A stretch of DNA of 64,000 nucleotides from Gemmatimonadota bacterium (GTDB lineage Bacteria > Gemmatimonadota > Gemmatimonadetes > Longimicrobiales > Gaopeijiaceae). Numbering within the stretch: the stretch's first letter is position 1; each line of letters begins with the position of its first letter. Of the stretch, positions 18,450 to 27,658 are shown one piece after another. A program made the position numbers and the translations under genes. The stretch spans positions 94,486-158,485 of the forward strand of contig JAJDXG010000045.1 of assembly GCA_022823365.1 (NCBI GenBank), read 5' to 3'. Below the pieces are notes generated by a model that was given only the letters and a program-made list of their open reading frames with translations, was not told where the DNA came from and did not search any database.

Positions 18450-19547
18450 ATGGGGCGGCATCACGGGCGGCAGACGGCGCGTCACTTCGGCCGGCCCGAC
18501 CTGGAGTACCAGGCCGCCGTGGGCTCGGCGGCCGTCCTCGATCGTTCGCACCGCAGCCGGCTGGCGGTCTCGGGCCGGGCGCCGGTGCGCATGCTGGCCG
18601 GCGTGCTCACCAACAGCGTCCCGCCACCCCCCGGGCCGGCCGCCTCCGGACTGCTCGCGGGGCGCACGGCCTACAGCGCCGTGCTCATCCCCAAGGGACG
18701 CATGGTCACCGACCTGGTGGTCGCCTGGAGGGGCACCCGCGAGGACCGCCACGGGCTCTGGCTGCACGTTCCGGCCGCCGGACACGCCCCACTGGCGGCC
18801 CACCTGCGCAAGTTCCTGCCGCCCCGGTTCGCCTTCGTCGACGACGTCACCGAGGCGACCGGCACCCTCACCATCGCCGGCCCGGACGCCGCCGGTATGG
18901 TGGCGGCCGCCCTCGGGATCGCCTCCGGCGAGCTCGCCGCCCTCGACGCGGACGGCTGCCTCCTCACCGGCCCGCCGCCGGACGGCCTCCTGGTCGCGCG
19001 CCTCGCCGAGGTACGGCTGCCCGCCTTCGACATCCTGGGTGACCGGGCCGCGCTCGCACGGCTGGGCGCCGAGCTGGTTCGCCTGGGCGCGGCACCGACG
19101 GGCATGGGCGTCTTCGAGACGCTGCGCATCGAGGCGGGCCGGCCCGAGTTCGGCCTCGACATGGACGACCGCACCATCCCCACGGAAGCGGGCATCGACG
19201 CGCGCGCCATCGACCATGGCAAGGGCTGCTATACGGGACAGGAAGTGATCGTGCGCATCCGCGACCGCGGCCACGTCAACCGGCATCTGCGGGGCCTTCT
19301 GCTCGGCGATGCGCCCGCCCCGGCGCCGGCGACCCCTTTGTACTCGGGCGCGAAGGCCAAACCGGTCGGGCACGTCACGAGCGCGGTCATGTCGCCCGCC
19401 TTCGGGCAGACCATCGCGCTGGGTTTCGTGCGCCGGGAGGTCATCCCGCCCGCCGAGCTTCGCCTGGGGAGCCCGGACGGGGCGCCGGCCGGGGTGCGGG
19501 CGCTGGGGAAAGGCGGCTGGGAGCTTCAGCCGGGCGACCTGAGCTGA
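18450..19547 (+). CDS. ygfZ: YgfZ/GcvT-family folate-binding protein
   Basis: This tetrahydrofolate-binding protein of the YgfZ/IBA57 family helps assemble or repair [4Fe-4S] proteins. The signature KGCYTGQE is complete (Cys260, counting from this start), preceded by the [10 protein letters not shown] segment. The ATG at 18450 gives 365 residues; GTG at 18447 is equivalent. A CTG at 18411 that overlaps the lon stop (CTGA) would add 13 residues and couple the gene to lon, matching the arrangement seen at two other junctions. The only GcvT-like protein in this window is this one; a true aminomethyltransferase is not present beside gcvHP. Confidence 0.88.
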   Translation: MGRHHGRQTARHFGRPDLEYQAAVGSAAVLDRSHRSRLAVSGRAPVRMLAGVLTNSVPPPPGPAASGLLAGRTAYSAVLIPKGRMVTDLVVAWRGTREDRHGLWLHVPAAGHAPLAAHLRKFLPPRFAFVDDVTEATGTLTIAGPDAAGMVAAALGIASGELAALDADGCLLTGPPPDGLLVARLAEVRLPAFDILGDRAALARLGAELVRLGAAPTGMGVFETLRIEAGRPEFGLDMDDRTIPTEAGIDARAIDHGKGCYTGQEVIVRIRDRGHVNRHLRGLLLGDAPAPAPATPLYSGAKAKPVGHVTSAVMSPAFGQTIALGFVRREVIPPAELRLGSPDGAPAGVRALGKGGWELQPGDLS

Positions 19548-19557
19548 GGCCCGGCCC

Positions 19558-19577
19558 GGCCGGCGGTCGCGCCGGCC
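19558..19577. terminator. GC-rich hairpin between convergent ygfZ and ypdA
   Basis: GGCCGGCG-GTCG-CGCCGGCC is an 8-bp perfect stem with a four-base loop followed by TT, ten bases after the ygfZ stop and between the convergent genes. The short T run makes it a moderate candidate terminator. Confidence 0.45.
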
Positions 19578-19621
19578 TTAAGGTGCGACCACATCGGGCG
19601 AGCCCCTTCCGCGTACTGCGG

Positions 19622-20623
19622 TCAGCCGTCCCGCGAGGCCTTGAAGTGGTCCACGATCAGGCCGCCGTGGAAGCGCCCGTTCTCGATGAAGATCTTGTTG
19701 GCGTCGTGGCCCGCGGCCAGCACGCCGGCGATGTAGATGCCGGGGGTGTTGGTCTCCATGGTGGCGCGGTCGTGGCTGGGAATGCCGGTCTGCTCGTCGA
19801 TTCCGACGCCCACGCTCTCCAGCAAGAGCGGTGATGCCCGCCAGCCGGTCATGGCGAAGACCCAGTCGTTGGCGAGCTCGGTGATCGCGCCCGTCTCCAG
19901 ATGCTCCAGGACGACGCTGCGCTGCCGGATCTCCGCGACCCGCGTCGTGAAGTGGGTGGCGATCTCCCCGAACCTGATCCGGTTGGTGATGTCGGGAACC
20001 ACCCACGGCTTCACGCCGTCGTCGATGCCGTCGAAGATGTGAACCAGCGTGACCCGCGCATGGGCCCGGAACAGCTCCAGCGCGGCCTCCACCGCGGAGT
20101 TGCGCCCGCCCACCACGAGAACGTCCTGGTCGTAGTAGGGATCGGGCTCCCTGTAGTAGTGGTGCACCTTGGGCAGGCCTTCTCCGGGAACCTCCAGGTA
20201 GTTGGGCTCGTGGAAGCTCCCGGTGGCGACCACCACGGCGCGGGCGCGGTGTCCGGCGCGGGTACCGTCACGGCGGCGCGTGCGAAGCACGAAATCACCC
20301 CTCTGGCCCTCGATCGCCGTCACCTCTTCGTGCTGGCGCACATCCAGCGCGAAATGCCGCACGACGCGCCGGTAGTAGACGAGGGCATCCCGGCGCGTCG
20401 GCTTCCCGGAAGCCAGAATGAAGGGCACATCCTCGATCTCGAGCTTCTCCGCCGTGGAGAAGAAGGTCATGTAGGGCGGATAGTGGATGAGGGAGTCGGT
20501 GATGAACCCGCGGTCGAAGACTGTGGCCGATACCCCTCCGATCCTGGCCGCACTGGCCGCCGCCAGGCCGCAGGGTCCCGCGCCCACGATCGCCAGGTCG
20601 ACGGGCTTGCCTTCGGTGGCCAT
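19622..20623 (-). CDS. ypdA: YpdA-family flavoprotein disulfide reductase
   Basis: This 333-residue FAD/NADPH-dependent oxidoreductase is of the type proposed to reduce bacillithiol disulfide. Seen: the FAD motif AIVGAGPCGLAAA with Cys18 in the GPCGL position used by YpdA, the segment YPPYMTFFSTAEKLEI, the NADPH motif VLVVGGRNSAVEAALEL, and C-terminal GIYIAGVLAAGHDANKIFIENG. The start is set at ATG 20623, which has GGAGG just upstream; ATG 20659 would add 12 residues. No bacillithiol biosynthesis gene is in the window, so the thiol partner is inferred from the family only. Confidence 0.9.
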   Translation of the reverse strand: MATEGKPVDLAIVGAGPCGLAAASAARIGGVSATVFDRGFITDSLIHYPPYMTFFSTAEKLEIEDVPFILASGKPTRRDALVYYRRVVRHFALDVRQHEEVTAIEGQRGDFVLRTRRRDGTRAGHRARAVVVATGSFHEPNYLEVPGEGLPKVHHYYREPDPYYDQDVLVVGGRNSAVEAALELFRAHARVTLVHIFDGIDDGVKPWVVPDITNRIRFGEIATHFTTRVAEIRQRSVVLEHLETGAITELANDWVFAMTGWRASPLLLESVGVGIDEQTGIPSHDRATMETNTPGIYIAGVLAAGHDANKIFIENGRFHGGLIVDHFKASRDG

Positions 20624-20817
20624 CCCGCCTCCGGCGGAGAGCGTTTCGAGTTGGGACATCTTCTTCACATCGTCGGTTTTCGCGGCGCCGACCCGGGAAA
20701 CATCCAGGCTCTGAAGATATAACTCCAGACGCGGGCGCCGCGTTGTGCGCGGGAACGCCGCTCGGGCTGGAGCGTACCCTTGGAGCACCTTCCACATCCT
20801 CTCAGGGAGCGTCGAAG

Positions 20818-21090
20818 ATGGCACAGGCCGAAGCTGAGGCCCGCAGGGCCGCGAATCGACTGCGGCGGGCGCTGGAGAAGGCGCACCGGGAAATCGATGC
20901 GCTGGAAGGGGCGCTCGCCAGAGCCGAGGCCGATGATTTTCCGGGGCACGCCTACGAAGAAGCCCGAGGGCGGCTCGACCAGGTGGTGGAATTCGTGGAC
21001 GACGAGTCACGCCGACTGCAACACAAGATCCTCGTGGCGGGAGGCCTGGAGCCCGGGCGGGTTCGACGCGCCTCCGCGCGGGATGGATGA
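20818..21090 (+). CDS. Small coiled-coil protein upstream of LuxE/LuxC-like genes
   Basis: This 90-residue, highly charged, all-helical protein has heptad-like repeats (EARRAANRLRRALEKAHREI and EEARGRLDQVVEFVDDESRR). No family recognised. ATG at 20818 with AGGGAG at 20804-20809. Its stop overlaps the LuxE-like start (ATGA), so it is the first gene of a three-gene coupled operon. A structural or adaptor role is possible, but nothing in the sequence proves it. Confidence 0.65.
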   Translation: MAQAEAEARRAANRLRRALEKAHREIDALEGALARAEADDFPGHAYEEARGRLDQVVEFVDDESRRLQHKILVAGGLEPGRVRRASARDG

Positions 21091-22193
21091 ACGGCACCCG
21101 GCTCCGTGACGATCTGATCGGCGTCATGGGAGCGGGGGTCGGCACGCCCCTGCCCGACGCGGACTTCGACGCTCTTGCACGCCGGGTATGGGCACACCAG
21201 TGCGAGCGCAACCCGGCATTCGCCCGCTTCTGCGATGCGCGCGGCGTTCAGCCTGGCTCGTGGTCCTCGTGGCGCGACCTGCCGCCCGTGCCCGCGCGCG
21301 CCTTCCGGGAGCGAGGCCTCGTCTCCCCGGGGCCCGCGCAGGCCGTTTTCCGGACCAGCGGCACCACGGACGCCGGAGCGGCGCGCGGGGAACACCGCGT
21401 CCCCGACCTGTCGCTCTACCACGCTTCGCTGCTTCCCAACTTCGAGGCGCATCTGCTTCCCGGAGGCGCGCGCCTGCCCATGGTCTCGCTCATCCCGTCT
21501 CCGCTGGAGGTTCCGGATTCTTCGCTCAGCCACATGATCGGCGTCGTGGAAGCCGAACTGGCGGCCGAGACCCGCTATTTCGTGGGCAGGGACGGGAGGC
21601 TGGACGAGCACGCGCTGCGGGCGGCGCTTCGCGACGCGGAGGACGCTGGAGATCCGGTACTGGTGGTTGGAACCGCCTTCGCGTTCGTCCACCTGCTGGA
21701 CGCCCTGGCAACGGGGGACACCCGCTTTCGGCTGCCGGACGGCTCGCGGGTCATGGAGACGGGAGGGTTCAAGGGGCGCAGCCGCACCGTTCCGAGGGAG
21801 GAGCTCTACGCGGCCATCGACAGTCGACTCGGCATTCCGCCGCGCCGGATCGTGAACGAGTACGGCATGACCGAGCTGCTCTCCCAGTTCTACGAACCCG
21901 TGCTCGCGGGGGGAGCGCGTCTGCACCGTCCCCCGCCGTGGGTGCGCACGCGCGTGCTGGACCCGGCGACGCTCGAGGAGCTTCCCCCTGGGCGCGAGGG
22001 ACTGCTGTGCCACGTCGACCTCGCCAACCTGGGCTCCGTGTGCTGCGTGCTCACCGAAGACCTGGGCGTGGAGCCCCCGGAGGCGGAGGGACACGGCTTC
22101 CGCGTGCTGGGACGGAACCCCGGCGCGGAGCCGCGCGGCTGCTCCCTGGCGATGGACGAGCTGATGACCGCCCGCCGCGGCCCGATACGATGA
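21087..22193 (+). CDS. LuxE-like acyl-protein synthetase / adenylating enzyme
   Basis: This 368-residue member of the LuxE domain family (ANL superfamily) is expected to activate a carboxylic acid as acyl-AMP. The phosphate-binding loop is FRTSGTTDAGAARGEHRV, and later motifs are METGGFKGRSR and NEYGMTELLSQFY, all typical of LuxE/phenylacetate-CoA-ligase-like enzymes. It is coupled by ATGA both to the small upstream gene and to the LuxC-like reductase downstream. Together these would reduce an acid to an aldehyde. No luciferase genes are present, so the substrate is not for light emission. Confidence 0.82.
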   Translation: MNGTRLRDDLIGVMGAGVGTPLPDADFDALARRVWAHQCERNPAFARFCDARGVQPGSWSSWRDLPPVPARAFRERGLVSPGPAQAVFRTSGTTDAGAARGEHRVPDLSLYHASLLPNFEAHLLPGGARLPMVSLIPSPLEVPDSSLSHMIGVVEAELAAETRYFVGRDGRLDEHALRAALRDAEDAGDPVLVVGTAFAFVHLLDALATGDTRFRLPDGSRVMETGGFKGRSRTVPREELYAAIDSRLGIPPRRIVNEYGMTELLSQFYEPVLAGGARLHRPPPWVRTRVLDPATLEELPPGREGLLCHVDLANLGSVCCVLTEDLGVEPPEAEGHGFRVLGRNPGAEPRGCSLAMDELMTARRGPIR

Positions 22194-23677
22194 GGACGTT
22201 CCCGGCCTGGTGGCTGCCTCCCGGGGTGCCGGGGCGGGCAGCCCCCGCCGTAGCGGAACTCCCGCCGCACGCGCGCGGAGCGGAGCACCCGGGCACGGCG
22301 CCGACCGCCTTCTCCACCACCTCCGTGAGCGACGACCTGCGGCTCCGCTTCCCCACCCCCGACCCCGCGTTCGCGCGCCGCCTGTGCGACCACCTGGTCG
22401 AAGGGGGCGCCCGCCTGCACGAGCGCCGCACCGACTCGCTGGTGGCGTCGCTGGGCCGCGCCGGGGCGCGCTTTCTGGATCCCGCCGACCCGATCCGCAA
22501 GGAAGCGCTCGACCTGCTGCCCGCCGCCGCCGGGCTCTCCACCGCCATGGCCCGGGAGGTCCTGGACGGGATGGCGCGCGACTGGACCGCCGACCGCCTG
22601 GCGCGGCTGGTGCGCGCGCAGTTCCCCGACCCGGCGGTGCTCGACGGCTTCCGGCCCGGGCCCGGCGGGTCGCGCGTGCGTGCGTTCGGACACCGCCTGA
22701 TCGTTCAGCTGGGCGCGGGCAATGTGGCCGGCGTGTCGGTAGGAGGGGTGGTGCGGGCGCTCCTGGCGCGCTCGCCCGTGCTCCTCAAGCCCGGCCTCCA
22801 CGACGCCGTGCTGCCGGTGCTCTACGCCCGCGCCCTGGCCGACTGCGACCCGGAGCTGGCGGCCGCCCTGGCCGTGCTCTACTGGCCGGGCGGCGCCGAC
22901 ACAGTCGAAGCGGAGGTGCTTCCCCGCGCCGGTCTGGTGGTGGTGTACGGCGGCACCGACACGGTGGCGGCCGTGCGCGGCCGTCTCCCCGCCGCCACTC
23001 CCCTGGTGGCGTACTCCCACCGGGTCGGGGTCGCCCTGGTCGGCCGGGAGGCGCTCGCCGCCGGGCAGGCGGCCCGAACCGCCCTGGACGCCGCACGCGC
23101 CGTAGCCGCATTCGACCAGCGCGGTTGCGTTTCCCCCCATCTCTTCTGGGTGGAGGAAGGCGGCGCGCTCACCCCCGCCGAGTGGGCAGCCCGCCTGGCC
23201 GCCGCCATGGCCGCGCTCGAGCAGGATCTCCCCGCCGGCCCCGCCGCCCCGGATATCGCGTCAAGGGTGCAGCAGTTGCGCGGAACCTGGGAGTTGAAGC
23301 AGGCGGCCGGCGATGGTACGCGTGTCTTCCGCCCGGCGGGCGCGGAGTGGACGGTGGCCTACGACCCCGACCCTGCCTTCTCGCCGTCCTGCCTGGGCCG
23401 TTTCGCCTGGGTGAAGCCCGTTCCCGACCTCGAGCGGGTCGCCGGACTCCTCGCTGGACTGCGCCCGTTTCTGCAGACCGCCGGGCTGTGCGGGGCCGGG
23501 ACGCGCGCTGCCTCGCTGGCCGAACAGCTCGGCCGGGCGGGCGTCACCCGGGTGGCCACGCTACGGCGGATGGCATGGCCGCCCGCCTGGTGGCACCACG
23601 ACGGCGGAGATCCCCTGCGGGCACTCGTCCGCTGGGTCGACTGGGAAGTGGAGCAGGAGCCCCGCCCCACGGTCTAG
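22190..23677 (+). CDS. LuxC-like acyl-CoA/acyl-protein reductase
   Basis: This 495-residue aldehyde dehydrogenase-fold reductase has probable catalytic Cys313 in FDQRGCVSPHLF, the LuxC-type active-site motif, and the nucleotide-binding segment QLGAGNVAGVSVGG. The substrate would be the acyl group from the LuxE-like partner, using NADPH to give an aldehyde. The ATG overlaps the luxE-like stop (ATGA). The first 35 residues are Pro/Ala-rich and unlike the family. Its TAG stop shares the palindrome CTAG with the stop of the convergent AbrB gene, leaving no space for a terminator. Confidence 0.85.
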   Translation: MRTFPAWWLPPGVPGRAAPAVAELPPHARGAEHPGTAPTAFSTTSVSDDLRLRFPTPDPAFARRLCDHLVEGGARLHERRTDSLVASLGRAGARFLDPADPIRKEALDLLPAAAGLSTAMAREVLDGMARDWTADRLARLVRAQFPDPAVLDGFRPGPGGSRVRAFGHRLIVQLGAGNVAGVSVGGVVRALLARSPVLLKPGLHDAVLPVLYARALADCDPELAAALAVLYWPGGADTVEAEVLPRAGLVVVYGGTDTVAAVRGRLPAATPLVAYSHRVGVALVGREALAAGQAARTALDAARAVAAFDQRGCVSPHLFWVEEGGALTPAEWAARLAAAMAALEQDLPAGPAAPDIASRVQQLRGTWELKQAAGDGTRVFRPAGAEWTVAYDPDPAFSPSCLGRFAWVKPVPDLERVAGLLAGLRPFLQTAGLCGAGTRAASLAEQLGRAGVTRVATLRRMAWPPAWWHHDGGDPLRALVRWVDWEVEQEPRPTV

Positions 23678-23862
23678 TCTTCCGGCTGGTCCTCCGAGCG
23701 CCAGACAACCAACTGACGCGACCCGTTCGAAGCCTCCACCCTCACCCGCAGCATGTCCCCCTCCACGATGCCGAGCTCGTCGCGCATCTCCTGGGGGATG
23801 GTGATCCTGCCCCCAACTCCCACGACAACGTCGCCGTAGTACAGCGAGCGATAGATGGCCAT
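23674..23862 (-). CDS. AbrB/SpoVT-type DNA-binding protein (antitoxin-like)
   Basis: This 62-residue protein is essentially one SpoVT-AbrB swapped-hairpin domain: VGVGGRITIPQEMRDELGIV then EGDMLRVRVE. Such proteins bind DNA as dimers, as transition-state regulators or as antitoxins of the MazE/VapB kind. No toxin gene is adjacent, so a stand-alone regulator is more likely. ATG at 23862 with AGGGA upstream. It lies 240 bases downstream of the GWxTD gene on the same strand, and its stop overlaps that of the LuxC-like gene. Confidence 0.8.
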   Translation of the reverse strand: MAIYRSLYYGDVVVGVGGRITIPQEMRDELGIVEGDMLRVRVEASNGSRQLVVWRSEDQPED

Positions 23863-24102
23863 GGCTTTCCCTGTGGTTGGAATCGAATCAAGACCGGAAG
23901 TGGTTTCCCGGGTGTGGCCTGGCGAAGCAGGGCCCGAAGGGCGGCCGTCCCGGGCCGGAACGTTGGCGCAAGCCCACCTTCCAATTTAGAGAGAAGGCAA
24001 GACCTTTGCACAGGGCTTCAGCCGGTATGCCCCGGATTCCGCATCCCGCCGGCCCGCCTGCCTGAGGCCGGGAGATGGGTGCGGCAACCCTGAAGGGGTG
24101 CC

Positions 24103-26409
24103 TTATCGGGGATCGTCGGCCGGCCGGCGGATGGTAAGCTCGCGCTCGACGCTGACGGAGGCGCCGGTGGTCCGGTCGGTGATGGCGATGATCAGCCGGT
24201 GCGCCCCCTCCCCGGCTTCATCGGCCGAGACGGAGAAGTACTCGGGCACGACTCCGTCGACGGGCTCGACGTTGCGCACGAAGCGGACGGCCAGGTCGCC
24301 CACCGCGCCGCCTATCAGGTTGCCCAGCGAGCGCAGGAGGCGCGCGCCCACGTTGCGCCGCTCAGCATCCTGCAGCGTCACCTCCACGGTGTACTCCGAC
24401 GAGCCCATGAAGTCGGTGGTCAGCCCGTAGATCTCCATGTAGACATGGATGTCGTCGTCCGCGTCGAAGATCAGGTCGCGCGAGGCGCCGATGGCGAAGT
24501 CGCGCCATCCGCCCGGCTGCTCGACACGCGGAATCACCCCGCCGGCCAGAACCAGGTCGGACGTGGACAGGCCCACGCGCCGTACGGGAATGGCGGTGAT
24601 CGTCCCCCGGTTGCGCGCGGCTACGCGGGAATCCGCCGCCAGCCCCTCGAGCGAGTATTCGAACGTTCCGCGGGGCAACTCGAAGGTGAAGAGAACGTTG
24701 CCCGTGTCTTCGGCCTTCACCGCGTGCGTCACGCTGGCCGAGTCCTCATAGCTCCGGTTGAACAGGAACATGCCGACGCGCACGGAGTCGCCTTCGAACA
24801 GATTGAAGGAGTCCGGGTCGGCGCGCAGGAAGGCCAGCACCTCCACCTGCCCGGGAGCCGCACCCCGGAACCGGGCGATCTGCGCGGGGATCTCCGTCCA
24901 CCGGTTGACTGCACGGCTCTCGAAGGTGGTAGTGGCCTCGGTTTCGCTGACCTGGCGCAGGTATTGTCCCGTGTTCGCGTCGAAGTCGAAGCCGACCCGG
25001 CTGTACCCCAGCTCCCGATGGAACACGAAGCTGGGCACCTCCAGCCGGTAATTCCAGAAGATCCACCGCCCGTTGGCGCTGGCACCGGCTCGCTGGGCCG
25101 CGCCTCCCAGCCCGGTGCCGGCGCCGTCCTGCCGCAGCATCCAGATGTTCGCAGGGAGGCCGTAGCGTATGAGAACCTGGCCCCGGTCGCTGCTCCAGCC
25201 CGGCAGACGCCGCTCGGGATCTCCGAAGGCCAACTCGGCGTGGGTGACGCGCGCGACGTGCTCCATCGCCCGCTCGTTTTCCGGAATCAGGAAGAGCGGA
25301 TCGGACTTGGCCCACAGGATGCGCTCGTATTCCCGTGCGTTGCCCGACTCGAGCCGCTGGTATTCGGCCGCGTCCTCCTCGTTCAGGAGGTAGGAAACGT
25401 TGTCGTAGGGGGCTCGCTCGGCCGGAGGCATGAGAGCGAGGCCGGTATCGAAGGCATTGCGGGCAGCGGTCCAGTCCAGCGACTCGTAGAACGCCAGCCC
25501 GAGGAAGATGTGCGCGTAGGGATCGTCGGGGTTCACCTCGGCAAGGCGCTGTGCCTCGGTCGCCATGTCCTCCAAACGGCCCTGGCGATGGAGCAGCGCG
25601 AGCAGTCCGCGGGCAGCCTGGGGGTGGTCCGGCACGTACGACAGAGCAGCCCGGTAGTGGGCTTCGATGCGTGGCGGGTAGTCCACGTCCCGGTCGCTGG
25701 CGCGCCCCGCGCGGGCCAGCTGACCGTTGAACGTGCGAGGTTCCGTGTAGTTGAGGCAGAAGGCCTGGACCCCGGCGGGGCAGCGCGTCGATCCCGCGTA
25801 CTCGTCCGTGCCGAGCGACCCGTCCCGCCGCCACCCGGCGGGCAGAAAGACCAGATGCTCGAAGTCCTCCATTTCCTCGGTGAGGATGCGCGCCAGCACA
25901 AAGTGCGACTGGGCCAGAACCCGTGGTTCCACGGCGCGGCTGCCTTCGGACGCGACCGTGCGCTCCAGAATCCTGCGCGAGTCCACGCGCATGAACTGGC
26001 GCCGCTTGAGCAGCGCCATCTCCAGCAGCACGCCTGCGTCCTCGTGGAGTCCCTCGTACGCCTCCTCAAGCAGCGCTTCCGCCTCCATCCGCTGCCTGAA
26101 GTCGGTCTCTCCCAGGGGCGCGGTGCGCGCCAGCAGCGTGCCCAGGGCGAAGGCGATGTGGGGATCGCGGTCGTCTTCCTCGCGAGCGGTGCGCAGCAGT
26201 CCGAGCGCGGCGGTCGTGTCGCCGGCTTCGAGCAGGCTCGTGGCCCGGGCCACGGCGCGCGGCACCGGAGCTGCCTGCACGGACGGCTCCTGAGGCGCAG
26301 GTCCCGCGGGCAGGACGGGATTCGCGGAAGCAGAGGCGGGTACGGGCACTACCAGAACCCACGTCAGCCACGTCAGGATACCGCGGGGCCCCCGAAGCGA
26401 CCGGCTCAA
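24103..26409 (-). CDS. GWxTD-domain protein with TPR-like repeats, exported
   Basis: This exported protein of about 768 residues begins with an N-terminal signal segment (ILTWLTWVLVVPVPASASA), then TPR-like helical repeats (roughly residues 40-360, for example DPYAHIFLGLAFYESLDWTA), then the GWxTD region with GWSSDRGQVLIRYGLP, where the usual Thr is Ser. The C-terminal third is beta-rich. GWxTD proteins are typical of Gemmatimonadota, Acidobacteriota and Bacteroidota; function is unknown. No ATG or GTG fits: TTG 26409 is used here, but CTG 26418, overlapping the stop of the upstream gene as CTGA, gives MKALSRSLRG plus the signal and is equally good. Confidence 0.8.
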   Translation of the reverse strand: MSRSLRGPRGILTWLTWVLVVPVPASASANPVLPAGPAPQEPSVQAAPVPRAVARATSLLEAGDTTAALGLLRTAREEDDRDPHIAFALGTLLARTAPLGETDFRQRMEAEALLEEAYEGLHEDAGVLLEMALLKRRQFMRVDSRRILERTVASEGSRAVEPRVLAQSHFVLARILTEEMEDFEHLVFLPAGWRRDGSLGTDEYAGSTRCPAGVQAFCLNYTEPRTFNGQLARAGRASDRDVDYPPRIEAHYRAALSYVPDHPQAARGLLALLHRQGRLEDMATEAQRLAEVNPDDPYAHIFLGLAFYESLDWTAARNAFDTGLALMPPAERAPYDNVSYLLNEEDAAEYQRLESGNAREYERILWAKSDPLFLIPENERAMEHVARVTHAELAFGDPERRLPGWSSDRGQVLIRYGLPANIWMLRQDGAGTGLGGAAQRAGASANGRWIFWNYRLEVPSFVFHRELGYSRVGFDFDANTGQYLRQVSETEATTTFESRAVNRWTEIPAQIARFRGAAPGQVEVLAFLRADPDSFNLFEGDSVRVGMFLFNRSYEDSASVTHAVKAEDTGNVLFTFELPRGTFEYSLEGLAADSRVAARNRGTITAIPVRRVGLSTSDLVLAGGVIPRVEQPGGWRDFAIGASRDLIFDADDDIHVYMEIYGLTTDFMGSSEYTVEVTLQDAERRNVGARLLRSLGNLIGGAVGDLAVRFVRNVEPVDGVVPEYFSVSADEAGEGAHRLIIAITDRTTGASVSVERELTIRRPADDPR

Positions 26410-26414
26410 GGCTT

Positions 26415-26708
26415 TCAGGGAAGAATGGACCGGAGCAGCGCTTCCAGTTGATGGCGCCTGAAGCTCTGTGCCTTCTCCACGGCGAGCTCGTACGATTCCT
26501 CGACAAAAATGGCCGCGGTCTGCGCGGCGTCCCCGGATTCGCCATCGGCCGGCGAATAGACGAGCTTCGCCCGGCACGGCTCCCCGCTCGCGGATCGCTT
26601 GGTCTCGAATTCCAGATAGACGTCCCAGATTCGATTCTGGTACGTGATGGTGGCGAGGTGCTGGCCCGGCATGGGCCTCAGGTCGGAGGGTACCGCAGGG
26701 TCGATCAT
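26415..26708 (-). CDS. Small hypothetical protein upstream of the GWxTD gene
   Basis: This 97-residue soluble protein has a mixed beta/helix pattern (HLATITYQNRIWDVYLEFET, then FVEESYELAVEKAQSFRRHQ). It has no signal peptide and no recognised family. The stop overlaps the probable start of the GWxTD gene (CTGA), so the two form one transcription unit. The stretch upstream (26709-26943) is non-coding. Confidence 0.6.
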   Translation of the reverse strand: MIDPAVPSDLRPMPGQHLATITYQNRIWDVYLEFETKRSASGEPCRAKLVYSPADGESGDAAQTAAIFVEESYELAVEKAQSFRRHQLEALLRSILP

Positions 26709-26943
26709 GGTGGCTTACGTTATCATCCGCAGCCTTGGAAATCCAGCGCCCCGACCCGCGCAACTCGGGTACTGCAGGCGCTCCCCCGCACCTGTCTGGT
26801 CGTGTGCTCCGTCGCGTGCTCCGCCACGGTGAAGCGGTCATCCTGCAGCAACCTCCTCGGCCGGGAGTTCGTGCATCCGTTCCACGACTGTTCTTTCGTG
26901 AACGGCCGCCTCCGGGTTCCAACCGATCCGCTCCACCTTTCCG
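26709..26943. other. Divergent intergenic region, no gene seen
   Basis: About 235 bases between the start of the 97-residue gene and the act promoter. Short frames exist on the plus strand but have no ribosome site and an Arg/Pro-rich composition expected from GC-rich non-coding DNA. I see no clear hairpin or repeat. Confidence 0.4.
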
Positions 26944-26972
26944 TTGACGCTCGCCACCGGTGCCCCTAACTT
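26944..26972 (+). promoter_or_regulatory. Candidate sigma-70 promoter of the act operon
   Basis: TTGACG (26944-26949) and TAACTT (26967-26972) with a 17-base spacer, about 100 bases upstream of actA. The match is by eye. Confidence 0.45.
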
Positions 26973-27072
26973 GCGGCCCGAACCACATGGGCCGCGTGTC
27001 TCCGTCGCCGCCGGATGCGAACGGCGCGAACCATTCCGTCGAACCTCCACACGCCAAGGAACCGCGCGCCTC

Positions 27073-27645
27073 ATGAAGGGACAGCGGACTGCCGCTCTGG
27101 CCGGAGTCGTCGCGACGCTCGGCGCCCTCGCCTTCGTTCAGGAGGGCGACACCCCCCAGGAGAGCCCCGATGCCGCCGCCGAGACGGCGGCTGTGGAACC
27201 GGATCCGCGGGCGCAGCCCATCGCCTTCCCTCACGACATTCACGCCGGCGAGTTCGGCATCGACTGTCAGTATTGCCATTTCTCCGCCGAGCGTTCCGTC
27301 GACGCGGGCATCCCCCCGGTTGCCACCTGCCAGGGTTGCCACCTGGTGGTCCAGGGCCGCAACAATCCGGAGGAAGTGGCCAAGGTGCGCGACTATGCCC
27401 AGCGCCAGGAAGCGATTCCGTGGGTGCGCATCTACAAGGTCTCCGACCACGTGCGCTTCCCGCACATGCGGCACGTCGCGCCCGACGAGTCCGGCGAACC
27501 CCTGGTCCAGTGTCAGGAGTGCCACGGCCCGGTGCAGGAGATGGCGGTCATAGAGGCGGTGAACCAGCCGCTCTCCATGGGATGGTGCGTGCAGTGCCAT
27601 GTGGAGCGGGACGTCTCCCGCGACTGCGCGGTATGTCACTACTGA
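27073..27645 (+). CDS. actA: Alternative complex III subunit ActA, pentahaem cytochrome c
   Basis: This 190-residue periplasmic or membrane-anchored multihaem cytochrome has one N-terminal hydrophobic segment (residues 7-22) and five CxxCH haem sites: 65-69, 86-90, 147-151, 172-176 and 185-189. Five haems is the ActA number. ActA takes electrons within alternative complex III, which oxidises quinol and reduces cytochrome c in place of the bc1 complex. It is the first gene of actABCDEF; actB begins 13 bases after its stop. Confidence 0.93.
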   Translation: MKGQRTAALAGVVATLGALAFVQEGDTPQESPDAAAETAAVEPDPRAQPIAFPHDIHAGEFGIDCQYCHFSAERSVDAGIPPVATCQGCHLVVQGRNNPEEVAKVRDYAQRQEAIPWVRIYKVSDHVRFPHMRHVAPDESGEPLVQCQECHGPVQEMAVIEAVNQPLSMGWCVQCHVERDVSRDCAVCHY

Positions 27646-27658
27646 GCGAGCGCGAGTC

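Noticed and set aside
21087-23677. Bioluminescence operon
   Set aside because: Only LuxE- and LuxC-like genes are present; luxA, luxB, luxD and luxG are missing.
23674-23862. Toxin-antitoxin pair around the AbrB-type gene
   Set aside because: No PIN, MazF or other toxin gene lies on either side; the neighbours are LuxC-like and GWxTD genes.
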